From: DATKNA01 sp963755755
GTDB taxonomy: Bacteria > Actinomycetota > Actinomycetes > Actinomycetales > Kineosporiaceae
Length of the DNA: 64,000 nt
Assembly: GCA_963755755.1 (NCBI GenBank)
Contig: CAVWLJ010000010.1
Location: 682,001-746,000 of the forward strand
Reading direction: 5' to 3'
Positions 44,114 through 54,496 of the stretch are shown here, piece by piece. The translations under genes were made by a program, and so were the position numbers. Position 1 is the first letter of the stretch; each line of letters opens with the position of its first letter. The notes beneath the pieces are model-generated. The model did no database searches. It worked only from the letters and a program-made list of their open reading frames with translations, and had not been told where the DNA came from.

Positions 44114-46196
44114 GTGTCCGACGTCTCGATCGTCGTCCGCACCCCCGCCGGCAGCGAGCCACGGGTCGTGACGACGGGGACGACGGCCGCCGACCTCTTC
44201 GAGGGCGACCGCTCGATCGTCGTCGCCAAGGTCAACGACGTCCTGCGCGACCTCGCCCATGAGCTGCACGACGGGGACGTCGTGGAGCCGGTCGGCGTCG
44301 ACAGCGACGAGGGCCTCGCGGTGCTGCGGCACTCCACCGCGCACGTGCTCGCCCAGGCCGTGCAGGAGGTCAACCCCAAGGCCCGGCTCGGCATCGGGCC
44401 GCCGGTGCGCGACGGCTTCTACTACGACTTCGACGTCGCCGAGCCCTTCACCCCGGAGGACCTCAAGGCGCTCGAGAAGGTCATGGCGCGGATCGTCAAG
44501 GAGGGCCAGACCTTCCGTCGGCGCGTGGTCACGGACGACGAGGCCCGCGCCGAGCTCGCCGGCGAGCCGTACAAGCTCGAGCTCATCGGGCTCAAGAGCC
44601 CCGCGGCCAAGGACGCCGGCGGCGTGGAGTTCACCACGACGGAGGCGGAGGTCGAGGCCGCCGCACAGGTGGATCTCGACGATCTCGACGACGCCTCGGT
44701 CGAGGTCGGCGCCGGCGAGCTGACCATCTACGACAACGTCCGCCGCGACGGCGGCGTGGCGTGGAAGGACCTGTGCCGCGGCCCGCACGTGCCCTCGACC
44801 CGCATCCTCGGCAACGGGTGGCAGCTGATGCGGACCGCCGCCGCCTACTGGCGCGGCAACGAGAAGAACCCGCAGCTGCAGCGCGTGTACGGCACCGCGT
44901 GGCCGACGAAGGACGAGCTCAAGGCCTACCTCGACCGGCTCGCCGAGGCCGAGCGCCGCGACCACCGACGGCTCGGCACCGAGCTCGACCTCTTCTCCTT
45001 CCCCGACCAGATCGGCTCCGGCCTGGCGGTCTTCCACCCCAAGGGCGGCGTCGTCCGGCGGGTCATGGAGGACTACTCGCGCCGCCGCCACGAGGAGGCC
45101 GGCTACTCCTTCGTCAACAGCCCGCACATCACGAAGGCGCAGCTGTTCGAGATCTCCGGGCACCTCGACTGGTACGCCGAGGGCATGTACCCGCCGATGC
45201 AGCTCGACGAGGAGCGGAACCCGGACGGCACGATCCGCCGGCAGGGGCAGGACTACTACCTCAAGCCGATGAACTGCCCCATGCACAACCTGATCTTCGA
45301 CGCCCGGGGGCGCTCGTACCGCGAGCTGCCGCTGCGGCTGTTCGAGTTCGGGACGGTGTACCGGTACGAGAAGTCCGGCGTCGTGCACGGCCTCACGAGG
45401 GCCCGCGGCTTCACCCAGGACGACGCGCACATCTACTGCACCCGCGAGCAGATGCGCGACGAGCTGCGCTCGCTGCTGACCTTCGTGCTCGACCTGCTGC
45501 GTGACTACGGCCTCGACGACTTCTACCTCGAGCTGTCGACGAAGGACCCGGTGAAGTTCGTCGGCTCCGACGAGGCGTGGGAGGAGGCGACGGCCACCCT
45601 CGCGGAGGTCGCCGCCGAGTCCGGGCTCGAGCTCGTGCCCGACCCGGGTGGTGCCGCCTTCTACGGGCCCAAGATCTCGGTTCAGGCCCGCGACGCGATC
45701 GGCCGGACCTGGCAGATGTCGACGATCCAGCTCGACTTCAACCTGCCGGAGCGGTTCGAGCTGGAGTACACGGCGGCGGACGGCTCGCGGCAGCGGCCGG
45801 TGATGATCCACCGCGCGCTCTTCGGGTCGATCGAGCGGTTCTTCGCCGTCCTGCTCGAGCACTACGCCGGCGCCTTCCCGCCCTGGCTCGCGCCGGTGCA
45901 GGTCGTCGGCATCCCGGTCGCGGACGCGTACGCGGACTACCTGCAGGGCGTCGCCGAGCGGCTGCGCGCGGAGGGCATCCGGGTCGAGGTCGACACCTCG
46001 GACGACCGGATGCAGAAGAAGATCCGCAACGCGCAGCAAGCAGAAGATCCCCTTCGTCCTCATCGCGGGCGAGGAGGACGTCTCGCACGGCGCGGTGTCG
46101 TTCCGCTTCCGCGACGGCTCCCAGGACAACGGCGTCCCCGTGGACGACGCGGTCGCCCGGATCGTCGACGCCGTCCGGAGCCGCGCCCAGGTCTGA
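44114..46196 (+). CDS. thrS: Threonyl-tRNA synthetase, one inserted base
   Basis: 693 residues after removing one C at about 46037. The order is TGS domain (IVVRTPAGSEP), the editing-like second domain (LRHSTAHVLAQAVQEVNPKA), class II catalytic core with YYLKPMNCPMHNLIFDARG (zinc Cys), FGTVYRYEKSGVVHGLTRAR and GFTQDDAHIYC, then the anticodon-binding domain (PVQVVGIPVADAYADYLQGV). After KKIRNAQ the frame shifts; the other frame continues KQKIPFVLIAGEEDVSHGAV to a normal end. As an essential gene it should be intact, so this break is most likely a sequence error. Confidence 0.95.
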
Positions 46197-46278
46197 GTCC
46201 CTCCGCGCTGCTGCCGGTGATCACGGCCGATACGTCAGGTCGCGCGGCGCGGGGGGCTCGCGCCAGCAGTCCCGGCGG

Positions 46279-47999
46279 TCACGGCACGAGCTCGTCGACC
46301 GCCGGGACTGCGACCACGGACCCAGGCCCGTGGCGTAGTTCGATCGTCACCGGTCGCAGCTGGACGGCCGTCGCCACGGGCTCCCAGGTGCCGGTGCTGC
46401 GCGCGTACCGGGGGAAGGCGCCGCCGCTCACCTGGAGCCGGAGGCGGTGCCCGGCGGCGAAGCGGTGCGCGGTCGCCGCGAGCGCGACCGTCACCTGCCC
46501 GCCGTCGGCGGAGTAGGCGGCGTCGCCGGGCGGCACGGCGACGATGCCGTCGCAGACGTTCACCGACCTCCCACCGGCGTCCACGTCGCAGAGCCGGACG
46601 AACACGTGCGCGCCCGCACCGAGGATCCGCAGGTCGAGGCGCGCCGTCACCGTGCCGGCGATCTCGAGCGGGTCCTCCAGCGGTGCCGAGGTCAGGACGA
46701 GGACGTCCTCGCGCGCCTCGAGCGAGGCGTTGTCGACGGGGCCACCGCGAGCGGGCAGCTCACCGCCGATGGACGGCGGAGGGTCGGCCGGGTCGTAGCG
46801 GACGACGGAGGGCGCGCCCGCAGGGACCGCCGCATCGGACGGCGCGAGGACGCCGTCGGGAGCGAGCTGCCAGAGCTGTTCGTGCGCCGGCGGCGGCCAT
46901 GACGGCAGGTCGCGCCAGGCCTGCTCGTCCCGGCCTCCGACGTGCACCAGCACCGGTCGCGCGGCGGACGGCGCTGCGGGGTCCGGACCGGGCGCTTCGA
47001 CGCCCAGGTGCTCGCGGAGGAAGGCGAGCGCGGCCGGGAGGACGACGGGCCAGCCCGCGCGGTCGACCATCGACGTGTGCGTCCACGGCCCGAGGAGCAT
47101 GCGCGGCCGACGTCCGGCGGCCTCCGCCCGCGTGAACAGGTCGAGGGTCTGGTCGAGCAGGAGGTCCCACCAGCCGCCGACGAGCAGCGTCGCCGGGCCG
47201 GCGTTCGTGATCGCCTCGCGCAGATCGGTGCCCGCCCAGACGTCGTCGTCCGGGCTGTGCGTGAGCATGTCCTCGAAGAGCGGGACCCGACGGCCGCCGG
47301 TCCCTGCCAGGTAGCTCTCGAGAAGGGGCTGCGAGCGGGCGACGCGGTCCAGGCGCCGCGCCATCCGGACGCTGCCGCGGACGAAGGCGGCGAAGCCGCG
47401 GTGGTAGGTGTCGATGCCGGCCGCGACGACGAGCGCGTGCTGGAGGCGGAACACGCCGTGGTCCCAGGCCCCCGCCCCCGCGTGCGCGGCCGGTGCGAGC
47501 AGGACCATGGCGCGCAGCTCGGGCGGCGGATCGGTGGCGAGGGCGAGCTGGGTGTACCCGAGATAGCTCGGCCCGATCGTGGCCAGGCGGCCGTCGAACC
47601 ACGGCTGCTCGCGCAGCCAGGAGAGGACGGCGGGGGCGTCACGGACGTCGTCCCGGAACGGGCGGAAGTCGCCGCCGGAGCCTCCGGTCCCGCGCGTGGC
47701 GACGATCAGCACGTGGAAGCCCTGACGCACGAGGTTCGCCCCCAGGAACTGCGACCAGGGGAAGCCGCGACCGTAGGGGGAGCGGACGAGCAGCGTGGGG
47801 CACGGCTCGGTGCCGAGCGGGGCGAAGTGGTCGGCGGCGAGAGAGACGTCGCCCGGCGGGGATGTCGAGGTTCCGCTCGACACCCGCCCGGCAGCGGGGT
47901 GGCGGCATGGTCGACCGGCCGAGTCGCCGCGAGCAGGCGTGACCACAGCGGCAGGGGGTCGTAGCGTCCCGTCGAGGTCGTCGGGGCGGTCGTGGTCAT
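46279..47999 (-). CDS. CocE/NonD-family alpha/beta hydrolase, frameshifted at the N-terminus
   Basis: About 572 residues. Serine nucleophile in GPSYLGYTQLALAT, catalytic Asp likely in VPLFEDMLTHSPDDD or nearby, and His in LLGPWTHTSMVDRAG. A C-terminal jelly-roll (DVLVLTSAPLEDPLEIAGTV) completes the X-Pro dipeptidyl-peptidase C-like form. Frame changes near 47890 and 47860 break the first 50 residues, but VERNLDIP and SLAADHFAPLG, the usual first strands, are present in sequence. It hydrolyses an ester or amide of unknown identity. It is divergent from a TetR gene with an operator between them. Confidence 0.85.
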
Positions 48000-48021
48000 G
48001 GCGGGGCCTCCTCAGAATTTG

Positions 48022-48034
48022 CGTACAGTGTACG
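48022..48034. promoter_or_regulatory. Probable TetR operator between CocE and TetR genes
   Basis: CGTACA-G-TGTACG is a perfect 6-bp dyad. On the plus strand it contains TACAGT, the -10 box eight bases before the TetR start (48038). On the minus strand it contains TACACT, a -10 box for the hydrolase gene, which then has a leader with GAGGAGG. Confidence 0.6.
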
Positions 48035-48037
48035 ACA

Positions 48038-48767
48038 ATGGCGCTCGGGCGTCGAGGAAGGAGGGAGAGGGAGGGCATGGATCCGCAGGACGGTGCGGCG
48101 CGACGGGGACGACCTCCCGGGCGCACGCGGGACGAGGTGGTCGGCGCGGCGGTCTCCGTGGCTGACGACGGACGGCCTCGGCGCCGTGAGCATGCGGACG
48201 GTCGCGGGACGGCTCGGGGCCGGTGCCATGAGCCTGTACAGGTACGTGCCCGACAAGCACGCACTCGTCGCCGCCATGGTCGAGCACGTCTCCGGCGAGC
48301 AGCGGCTGCCGGCGCCGTCGGGGGACTGGCGTGCCGACCTCACGGTCCTCGCCCGGGAGCAGCGCGCGCTGCTGCACCGGCATCCCTGGTTGCTCGAGGC
48401 CCTCTCACACCGCCAGCCGCTGGGGCCGAACGCGCTCACGGCCCTCGAGTTCGCCGCCGCCGCCCTCGAACCGACCGGTCAGCCGCCCGCCACCCGGCTG
48501 GAGACGTTCGCCCTGCTCACGGGGTTCGTCGTCAACGTGGTCCGGAGCGAACTGGTGGACGCGGCCTCCTCCACCTCCCCGGAGGCGGCCTCCGAGCAGC
48601 AGCGCCGACTGCTCGAGCTCCTCGCGACGGGGCGGTACCCGCACGTGGCAGCGGCCTTCACCGGGGCGATCCCCGACGGGCCGGGGGCGGACCCGGGGCA
48701 GCGGTTCGAGCATCTGCTGGCACGCATGCTCGACGGCCTCGTCGGGGCGGACCGTCGGGCGCCCTGA
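48038..48767 (+). CDS. TetR-family regulator, frameshifted
   Basis: About 242 residues after one extra base near 48170. The DNA-binding part spans the break: RTRDEVVGAAVSVADD, then GLGAVSMRTVAGRLGAGAMS, LYRYVPDKHALVAAMVEHV. The C-terminal domain (LLTGFVVNVVRSELV) matches the TetR_C type of drug-sensing members. It probably represses itself and the CocE-type hydrolase. Confidence 0.85.
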
Positions 48768-48801
48768 CGGAGGCGGACGCCGGCGCCCGGGGAACGTTGC
48801 C

Positions 48802-48807
48802 TACGAT
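48802..48807 (+). promoter_or_regulatory. -10 box of the HIT gene
   Basis: TACGAT six bases before the GTG at 48814; no ribosome site. Confidence 0.5.
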
Positions 48808-48813
48808 CGGCGG

Positions 48814-49386
48814 GTGACGAGTGCGGGCGAGGAGGCCGAGCCGACGATCGTGCCGTCCTGGCACCTGGCGGGGGCGAAGGACGGGTTCGACCGGCTCTGG
48901 ACGCCGTATCGCATGGCCTACATCCAGGGCGAGGACAAGCCGGCCGACGACGACGCGGGCCCGCAGTGCCCGTTCTGCCGGGCGCCGCACGAGAGCGACG
49001 AGGACGCGCTCGTGGTGGCGCGCGGCCGCCTGGCCTACGTGGTGCTCAACCTGTACCCGTACAACACCGGCCACGTCATGGTCTGCCCGTACCGGCACGC
49101 CTCGCTCTACACGGACCTGTCGCCCGAGGAGACGGTCGAGTTCTCGACCCTGACCCAGACCGCCATGCGGGTGCTGGTGGAGGTCTCCGGCTGCCAGGGC
49201 TTCAACATCGGCATGAACCAGGGCACCGCCGGAGGTGCGGGCATCGCGGCGCACCTGCACCAGCACGTCGTGCCGCGCTGGGGCGGCGACGCGAACTTCC
49301 TGCCGATCATCGGCCGGACGAAGGCCCTCCCGGAGCTCCTCGGCGACACCCGCCGCCGGCTCGCGGAGGCCTGGCCCACGACCTGA
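48814..49386 (+). CDS. HIT-family nucleotide phosphorylase/hydrolase
   Basis: 190 residues. The N-terminal zinc knuckle is CPFCRAPHESDEDALVVARG; the HIT motif is AGIAAHLHQHVVPRWGGDAN, with catalytic His. In M. tuberculosis the orthologous position (Rv2613c, between thrS and pgsA1) encodes an Ap4A phosphorylase, which fits here by sequence and neighbourhood. It degrades diadenosine polyphosphates. Confidence 0.88.
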   Translation: MTSAGEEAEPTIVPSWHLAGAKDGFDRLWTPYRMAYIQGEDKPADDDAGPQCPFCRAPHESDEDALVVARGRLAYVVLNLYPYNTGHVMVCPYRHASLYTDLSPEETVEFSTLTQTAMRVLVEVSGCQGFNIGMNQGTAGGAGIAAHLHQHVVPRWGGDANFLPIIGRTKALPELLGDTRRRLAEAWPTT

Positions 49387-49402
49387 CGACCGGCAGGAAC
49401 GG

Positions 49403-51559
49403 CTACGAGGAGCCCTCCGCCAGCAGCTTCTCCACCTGGTGCTGCGGCATCGCCGCGTGCCTCACGTACTTGCGCGTGAACGCGCCGGTGCCGTGCGCGA
49501 GGCTCCGCAGGTCGACGGCGTAGCGCGTGAGCTCGACGGCCGGCACCTCCGCAGAGACCTCGGTGCGCCCGTTGCCGACGGACGTCGTGCCCGTCACCCG
49601 CCCCCGGCGTCCCGAGAGGTCGCCCATGACGGCGCCGACGTACTCGTCGTCGACGACGACCTGCACCTCGTCGATCGGCTCGAGCATGGCGATGCCGGCG
49701 GCGGCCGCGGCCTCCTTCAGCGCCAGCGAACCCGCCATCTGGAAGGCCGCGTCCGAGGAGTCGACGCTGTGCGCCTTGCCGCCGACGAGCTTCACCCGGA
49801 TGTCGACCATCGGATACCCCGCGGCGACGCCCTTGGCCATCTGCGCCCGCACGCCCTTCTCGACGCTGGGGATGAACTGGCGGGGGACCGCGCCTCCGAC
49901 GACCTTGTCGACGAACTCGAACCCGCCGCCCTCGGGCAGCGGTTCCACCTCGATGTCCGCGACGGCGTACTGGCCGTGGCCGCCGGACTGCTTGACGTGC
50001 CGCCCGTGGCCGGCGCCCGGCTTCTGCAGCGTCTCCCGCAGCGCGACCCGCACGGGACCGGTCGTCACCTCGACGCCGTGCCGGCCCTTGAGCCGGTCGA
50101 GCAGCACCTCGAGGTGGGCCTCGCCCATCGACCACACGACGATCTGGTGGGTGTCGCGGTTGATCTCGATCCGCAGCGTCGGGTCCTCCGCCGAGAGCCG
50201 GGCCAGGGCCTGGGAGAGCTTGTCCTCGTCGGCGCTGGTCTTGGCCGTGAGCGCGGTCGGCAGCAACGGTTCCGGCATCACCCAGGGCTCCATGAGCGCC
50301 GGGGCCGACGGGTCGGAGAGCGTGTCGCCGGTCTCCGCGCGGGTGAGCCGTGCGACGGCGACGATGTCGCCGGCCGAGCCCTTCTCCACCGGCGTCAGCG
50401 TCGACCCGAAGATCGCGGAGACGGCACCGACGCGCTCGTCGACGTCGTGGTCCTCGTGGCCGCGCTCGTCCCCCGAGAACTGCGCGAAGTGGCCGGAGAC
50501 GTGCACGGTCGCGTCCGGCGCCAGGGTGCCGGAGAAGATCCGGACCAGGCTGACCCGGCCGACGTAGGGGTCCGTGGTCGTCTTGACCACCTCGGCGACC
50601 AGCGGGGCGGCGACGTCCGTGACGATCGACTCGCGCGGGTCGCCGTCCGGGGTCGTGACGATCGGGGCCGGGTGCTCCATCGGCGACGGGAAGCCGCGGA
50701 CGACGACCTCGAGGATCTCCGCGGCGCCCAGCCCCGTGAGCGGGTTGGCCGGGACGACGGGGTGGAAGGCGCCGCGCGCGACGGCCATCTCGAGGTCGGT
50801 GACCAGGGTGTCGAAGGTGACCTCCTCGCCCGCGAGCCAGCGGTCGAGCAGGCTGTCGTCCTCGGACTCCTGGATGATCCCCTCGATCAGCGTCGTCCGG
50901 GCGCCCTCGATGAGCTGGAGGTGCTCGGGCTCGGCGTCCCGCTCGACCCGGGTGCCGCCGGAGAGGTCGAAGACCTTCTGCGACAGCAGGCCGATGAGCC
51001 CGGCCGGTGCCTCGGCGTCGTCGAGCAGGGGCAGGTAGAGCGGCTGCACGCCCTCGCCGAACACGCGCTGGCAGATCGCGAGCGCCTCGTCGAAGTCGGC
51101 GCGCTGCTGGTCGAGGTGGGTGACGACGACCGCGCGCGGCATCCCGACCGCGGCGCACTCCTCCCAGAGCATCCGGGTCATGCCGTCCACGCCGTCCACG
51201 GCCGAGACGACGAAGAGGGCGGCATCCGCCGCCCTCAGCCCCGCCCGCACCTCCCCGACGAAGTCGGGGTGTCCCGGCGTGTCGACGAAGTTGACCTTCA
51301 CCCCCTCGTGGAGCACCGAGGCCACCGACAGCGACACCGAGCGGCCCATCCGGCGCTCGACGTCCTCGTGGTCGCAGACCGTCGACCCGTCCTCCACCCG
51401 GCCGAGCCGGCTGATCTGGCCGCAGCAGACCAGGAGCGATTCGACGAGCGTGGTCTTGCCGCTCGCGGCGTGCCCGACGAGGACGACGTTCCGGATCCGA
51501 TCGGGCGGGACCTGCGCCACCGAACCCGGCTCGACCCGTGACTTCGCGTTCCCCGCCAT
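49403..51559 (-). CDS. Elongation factor G-like GTPase (EF-G2 type)
   Basis: 718 residues. G1 GHAASGKTT (29-37), G3 DTPGH (93-97), G4 position reads THLD (147-150) instead of NKxD. EF-G domains II-V follow (VPRQFIPSVEKGVRAQMAKG in domain IV). The switched G4 motif and lower similarity set it apart from housekeeping FusA; such second copies are common in actinobacteria and their role is not settled. The ATG has GAGGAGG ahead. It runs against the PI operon. Confidence 0.88.
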   Translation of the reverse strand: MAGNAKSRVEPGSVAQVPPDRIRNVVLVGHAASGKTTLVESLLVCCGQISRLGRVEDGSTVCDHEDVERRMGRSVSLSVASVLHEGVKVNFVDTPGHPDFVGEVRAGLRAADAALFVVSAVDGVDGMTRMLWEECAAVGMPRAVVVTHLDQQRADFDEALAICQRVFGEGVQPLYLPLLDDAEAPAGLIGLLSQKVFDLSGGTRVERDAEPEHLQLIEGARTTLIEGIIQESEDDSLLDRWLAGEEVTFDTLVTDLEMAVARGAFHPVVPANPLTGLGAAEILEVVVRGFPSPMEHPAPIVTTPDGDPRESIVTDVAAPLVAEVVKTTTDPYVGRVSLVRIFSGTLAPDATVHVSGHFAQFSGDERGHEDHDVDERVGAVSAIFGSTLTPVEKGSAGDIVAVARLTRAETGDTLSDPSAPALMEPWVMPEPLLPTALTAKTSADEDKLSQALARLSAEDPTLRIEINRDTHQIVVWSMGEAHLEVLLDRLKGRHGVEVTTGPVRVALRETLQKPGAGHGRHVKQSGGHGQYAVADIEVEPLPEGGGFEFVDKVVGGAVPRQFIPSVEKGVRAQMAKGVAAGYPMVDIRVKLVGGKAHSVDSSDAAFQMAGSLALKEAAAAAGIAMLEPIDEVQVVVDDEYVGAVMGDLSGRRGRVTGTTSVGNGRTEVSAEVPAVELTRYAVDLRSLAHGTGAFTRKYVRHAAMPQHQVEKLLAEGSS

Positions 51560-51753
51560 GAGACCTCCTCGTCCCCACCGGTTCGCTCCGCCCTTAACTT
51601 CCACCCTCGCGGCGGCACAGGGCAAGGGCTGACCGTGGTCCTGGTCCCCCCGGGGCTCGATAGAGTGCGCATGCTCTCGTCGCCGGAGGATCTCCGGCCG
51701 GCGGGGGCCGTGCCCGCCGCGCCGTGCGGGGCCCCTGCCCACCTGCGGACGTC

Positions 51754-52398
51754 ATGCTCAACCGGTTCGCCCGAGCGTTGTTCACCCGGCTCCTGACGCC
51801 GACGGCCCGAGCGCTGCTCGCCCTCGGCATCAGCCCGGACGCCGTGACGCTCGTCGGCACGCTCGGCGTGGCCGTCGGCGCGCTCGCGTTCTACCCGCGC
51901 GGCGAGTTCTTCTGGGGCACCGTCGTGATCACGCTCTTCGTGTTCTCCGACACGGTCGACGGGATCATGGCCCGCTTGCAGGGGCGGTCGTCGACGTGGG
52001 GGGCGTTCCTCGACTCCACCCTGGATCGCTTCGGGGACGCCGCGGTCTTCAGCGGGCTCGTCCTCTACTACGCGATCCACCCGCGGGAGCGCTGGGCGAC
52101 GGCGTTCGTCGCGCTGGCGCTCGCGTGCCTGGTGCTGGGGCAGATCGTCTCGTACGCCCGCGCCCGGGCCGAGGGTCTCGGTATGACGGCCGCGGTCGGG
52201 GTCGCCGAGCGCGCCGACCGGCTCGTCGCCGTCCTGCTCACCACCGGCCTCGTCGGGCTCGGCCTGCCGCCGGTGGTCCTGCTCGTCGTGCTGGCGCTGC
52301 TGGCCGTCGCGAGCCTCGTGACCGTCGTCCAGCGGATCCTCGTCGTCCGGCGCCAGGCCTTCGCAACACTCGACCCGCAGGAGGGCGCTCGTGCGTGA
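51754..52398 (+). CDS. pgsA: Phosphatidylinositol-phosphate synthase (CDP-alcohol phosphatidyltransferase)
   Basis: 214 residues with six membrane helices. The CDP-alcohol signature D-x2-DG-x2-AR-x8-G-x3-D-x3-D is complete: SDTVDGIMARLQGRSSTWGA, then LDSTLDRF (Asp66, 69, 87, 91). In actinobacteria this enzyme, first in the PIM operon, joins CDP-diacylglycerol and inositol phosphate. The ATG at 51754 is chosen; a TAGAGT box at 51661 may be the promoter. Its end overlaps the acyltransferase gene by eight bases. Confidence 0.9.
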   Translation: MLNRFARALFTRLLTPTARALLALGISPDAVTLVGTLGVAVGALAFYPRGEFFWGTVVITLFVFSDTVDGIMARLQGRSSTWGAFLDSTLDRFGDAAVFSGLVLYYAIHPRERWATAFVALALACLVLGQIVSYARARAEGLGMTAAVGVAERADRLVAVLLTTGLVGLGLPPVVLLVVLALLAVASLVTVVQRILVVRRQAFATLDPQEGARA

Positions 52399-53320
52399 CC
52401 GGTTCTCGCTCTGGCTGTTCACCCTCGGGTGGCGGTTCGTCCGCGCGCTGCCGGAGCGGCCCGCCTACCTGCTCTTCTCCCTCGTCGCCCAGGTCGCCTG
52501 GCTGCGCCAGGGCCGCGGCGTCCGGCAGCTCGAGGCGAACCTCGCCCGGGTGGTGCCGGACGCGTCGCCGTTCAGGCTCAAGTCGCTGACCCGCAAGGGG
52601 ATGCACTCGTACATGCGGTACTGGTGCGACGCCTTCCGGCTGCCGGACTGGACGCCGGAGCGCATCCTCACCACCTGCCGGCTGGAGAACGACGAGCCCG
52701 TCCGCGCAGCGCTGGCGGAGGGCCGCGGCGTCGTCGTCGCGCTCGGGCACAGCGGCAACTGGGACCACGCGGGGGCCTGGTCGACCCTCGCCCTCGCCCC
52801 GGTGACCACGGTGGCGGAGCGGCTGCAGCCGGAGGAGCTCTTCCAGCGGTTCCTGCACTTCCGGCAGCGCCTCGGGATGGAGATCCTGCCGCTCACCGGC
52901 TCCGGCGACGTGTTCGGCGTCCTGGTCCGCCGGCTGCGCAAGGGCGGGTTCGTGCCCCTGCTGGCCGACCGGGACCTCACGGCCACCGGCGTCCCGGTGA
53001 CCCTGTTCGGCGAGACCGCCCGGATGGCCGCCGGGCCCGCGTCGCTCGCGCTCGTCACCGGCGCCGCCCTCTACCCGGTCTCGATCTTCTACGAGCGGCT
53101 CCCGCCGGGCTCGCCCGCCCGCTGGGGGGTCGTCTGCCGCTTCCACCGCGAGGTCGTGCCGCCGGCCGGCGAGCGCTCGGAGCAGATCGCGGCCATGACG
53201 CAGGCGTGCGCGGACGCCATCGCGGACGGGATCCGGACGCACCCGCAGGACTGGCACATGCTCCAGCGCGTGTTCGTGGCCGACCTGGTGCCGGTGCCCT
53301 CGCCCGAACTGGCCTGGTGA
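52391..53320 (+). CDS. patA: Phosphatidylinositol mannoside acyltransferase
   Basis: 309 residues, a membrane-associated acyltransferase of the LpxL/HtrB type. The HX4D motif is ALGHSGNWDHAG (His120, Asp125), and ADRDLTATGVPVTLFGETAR is the second family block. It lies between pgsA and pimA exactly as Rv2611c does in M. tuberculosis, which acylates PIM mannose. It starts at a GTG that overlaps the end of pgsA. Confidence 0.9.
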   Translation: MRDRFSLWLFTLGWRFVRALPERPAYLLFSLVAQVAWLRQGRGVRQLEANLARVVPDASPFRLKSLTRKGMHSYMRYWCDAFRLPDWTPERILTTCRLENDEPVRAALAEGRGVVVALGHSGNWDHAGAWSTLALAPVTTVAERLQPEELFQRFLHFRQRLGMEILPLTGSGDVFGVLVRRLRKGGFVPLLADRDLTATGVPVTLFGETARMAAGPASLALVTGAALYPVSIFYERLPPGSPARWGVVCRFHREVVPPAGERSEQIAAMTQACADAIADGIRTHPQDWHMLQRVFVADLVPVPSPELAW

Positions 53321-53329
53321 CCGCCGGGC

Positions 53330-54496
53330 ATGCGCATCGGGATCGTGTGCCCCTACTCGTTCGACGTGCCGGGCGGGGTGCAGTTCCACGTCCGTGACCT
53401 GGCCGAGCACCTCATCGGCCGGGGTCACTCCGTCAGCGTGCTCGCGCCCGCGGACGACGACACCCCGCTGCCGTGGTACGTCGAGGCGGCGGGCCGCGCC
53501 GTGCCGGTAAAGTACAACGGGTCGGTGGCGCGGCTGGCGTTCGGGCCGGTGAGCCGCACGCGGGTGCGGCGCTGGCTCGCCGACGGCGACTTCGACGTGC
53601 TGCACATCCACGAGCCGGTGTCGCCGTCGCTGTCGATGCTCGCGCTCTGGGCGGCCACCGGCCCGATCGTGGCGACGTTCCACACGGCGAACCTGCGCTC
53701 CCGGGTGATGCAGGCTGCGTATCCGGTGCTCCGGCCGAGCCTGGAGAAGATCGCCGCCCGGATCGCGGTCTCCGAGGACGCCCGGCGCACCGTCGTGGAG
53801 CACATCGGTGGGGACGCCGTGGTGATCCCCAACGGTGTCTACGTCGACCGGTTCGGGACGGCGTCGGTGCGGCCGCAGTGGCAGGGGACGCCCGAGCGGC
53901 CCACGGTTGCGTTCGTCGGGCGGATCGACGAGTCGCGCAAGGGGCTGCCGGTGCTCGCCGCCGCCGTCCCGGCCGTGCTGGCCCAGCGGCCCGGGACGCG
54001 GTTCCTGGTGCTCGGCCGCGGCGACGGGGACGAGGCGCTCGAGGGACTCACCGCGGAGCAGCGGGCGGCGGTGGAGCTGCTCGGGCCGCTCGGGGATGCC
54101 GACAAGGCGGCGCTGCTCCGCTCGGTGGACGTCTACGTCGCCCCGCACACCGGCGGCGAGAGCTTCGGGATCGTGCTCGTGGAGGCGATGAGCGCAGGCG
54201 CGCCCGTGCTCGCCAGCGACCTCGGCGCGTTCCGGCGGGTGCTGGACGACGGGTCGCTCGGCGTGCTCTTCCCGACCGGTGATCCGCAGGCTCTCGCGTC
54301 CTCGCTGGTCGGGCTCCTGGACGACCCGGGCGAGCGCGCCCGGATGGTCGCGGTGGCGTCGAAGGCCGTGCGCCGCTACGACTGGAGCCGGGTCGCCGCC
54401 CAGGTGCTCGCCGTCTACGAGACGGTGCGGCTCGGCGCGGACCGGGTGGGCGAGGACGTCGGGTCACGCCGGCTGCTCGCGCGCTGGCGGAGCTGA
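53330..54496 (+). CDS. pimA: Phosphatidyl-myo-inositol mannosyltransferase
   Basis: 388 residues of GT4 type. The N-terminal donor/acceptor domain begins RIGIVCPYSFDVPGGVQFHV; the C-terminal domain has VAFVGRIDESRKGLPVLAAA and GGESFGIVLVEAMSAGAPVL, the E-x7-E motif. It adds the first mannose of PIM from GDP-mannose at the inner membrane face. The operon position (third, after the acyltransferase) matches mycobacteria. Confidence 0.92.
   Translation: MRIGIVCPYSFDVPGGVQFHVRDLAEHLIGRGHSVSVLAPADDDTPLPWYVEAAGRAVPVKYNGSVARLAFGPVSRTRVRRWLADGDFDVLHIHEPVSPSLSMLALWAATGPIVATFHTANLRSRVMQAAYPVLRPSLEKIAARIAVSEDARRTVVEHIGGDAVVIPNGVYVDRFGTASVRPQWQGTPERPTVAFVGRIDESRKGLPVLAAAVPAVLAQRPGTRFLVLGRGDGDEALEGLTAEQRAAVELLGPLGDADKAALLRSVDVYVAPHTGGESFGIVLVEAMSAGAPVLASDLGAFRRVLDDGSLGVLFPTGDPQALASSLVGLLDDPGERARMVAVASKAVRRYDWSRVAAQVLAVYETVRLGADRVGEDVGSRRLLARWRS

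Noticed and set aside
49107..51578. Very long open frames on both strands across the EF-G-like gene
   Set aside because: They are frame shadows typical of very high GC; only the frame with G1, G3 and EF-G domains is coding.
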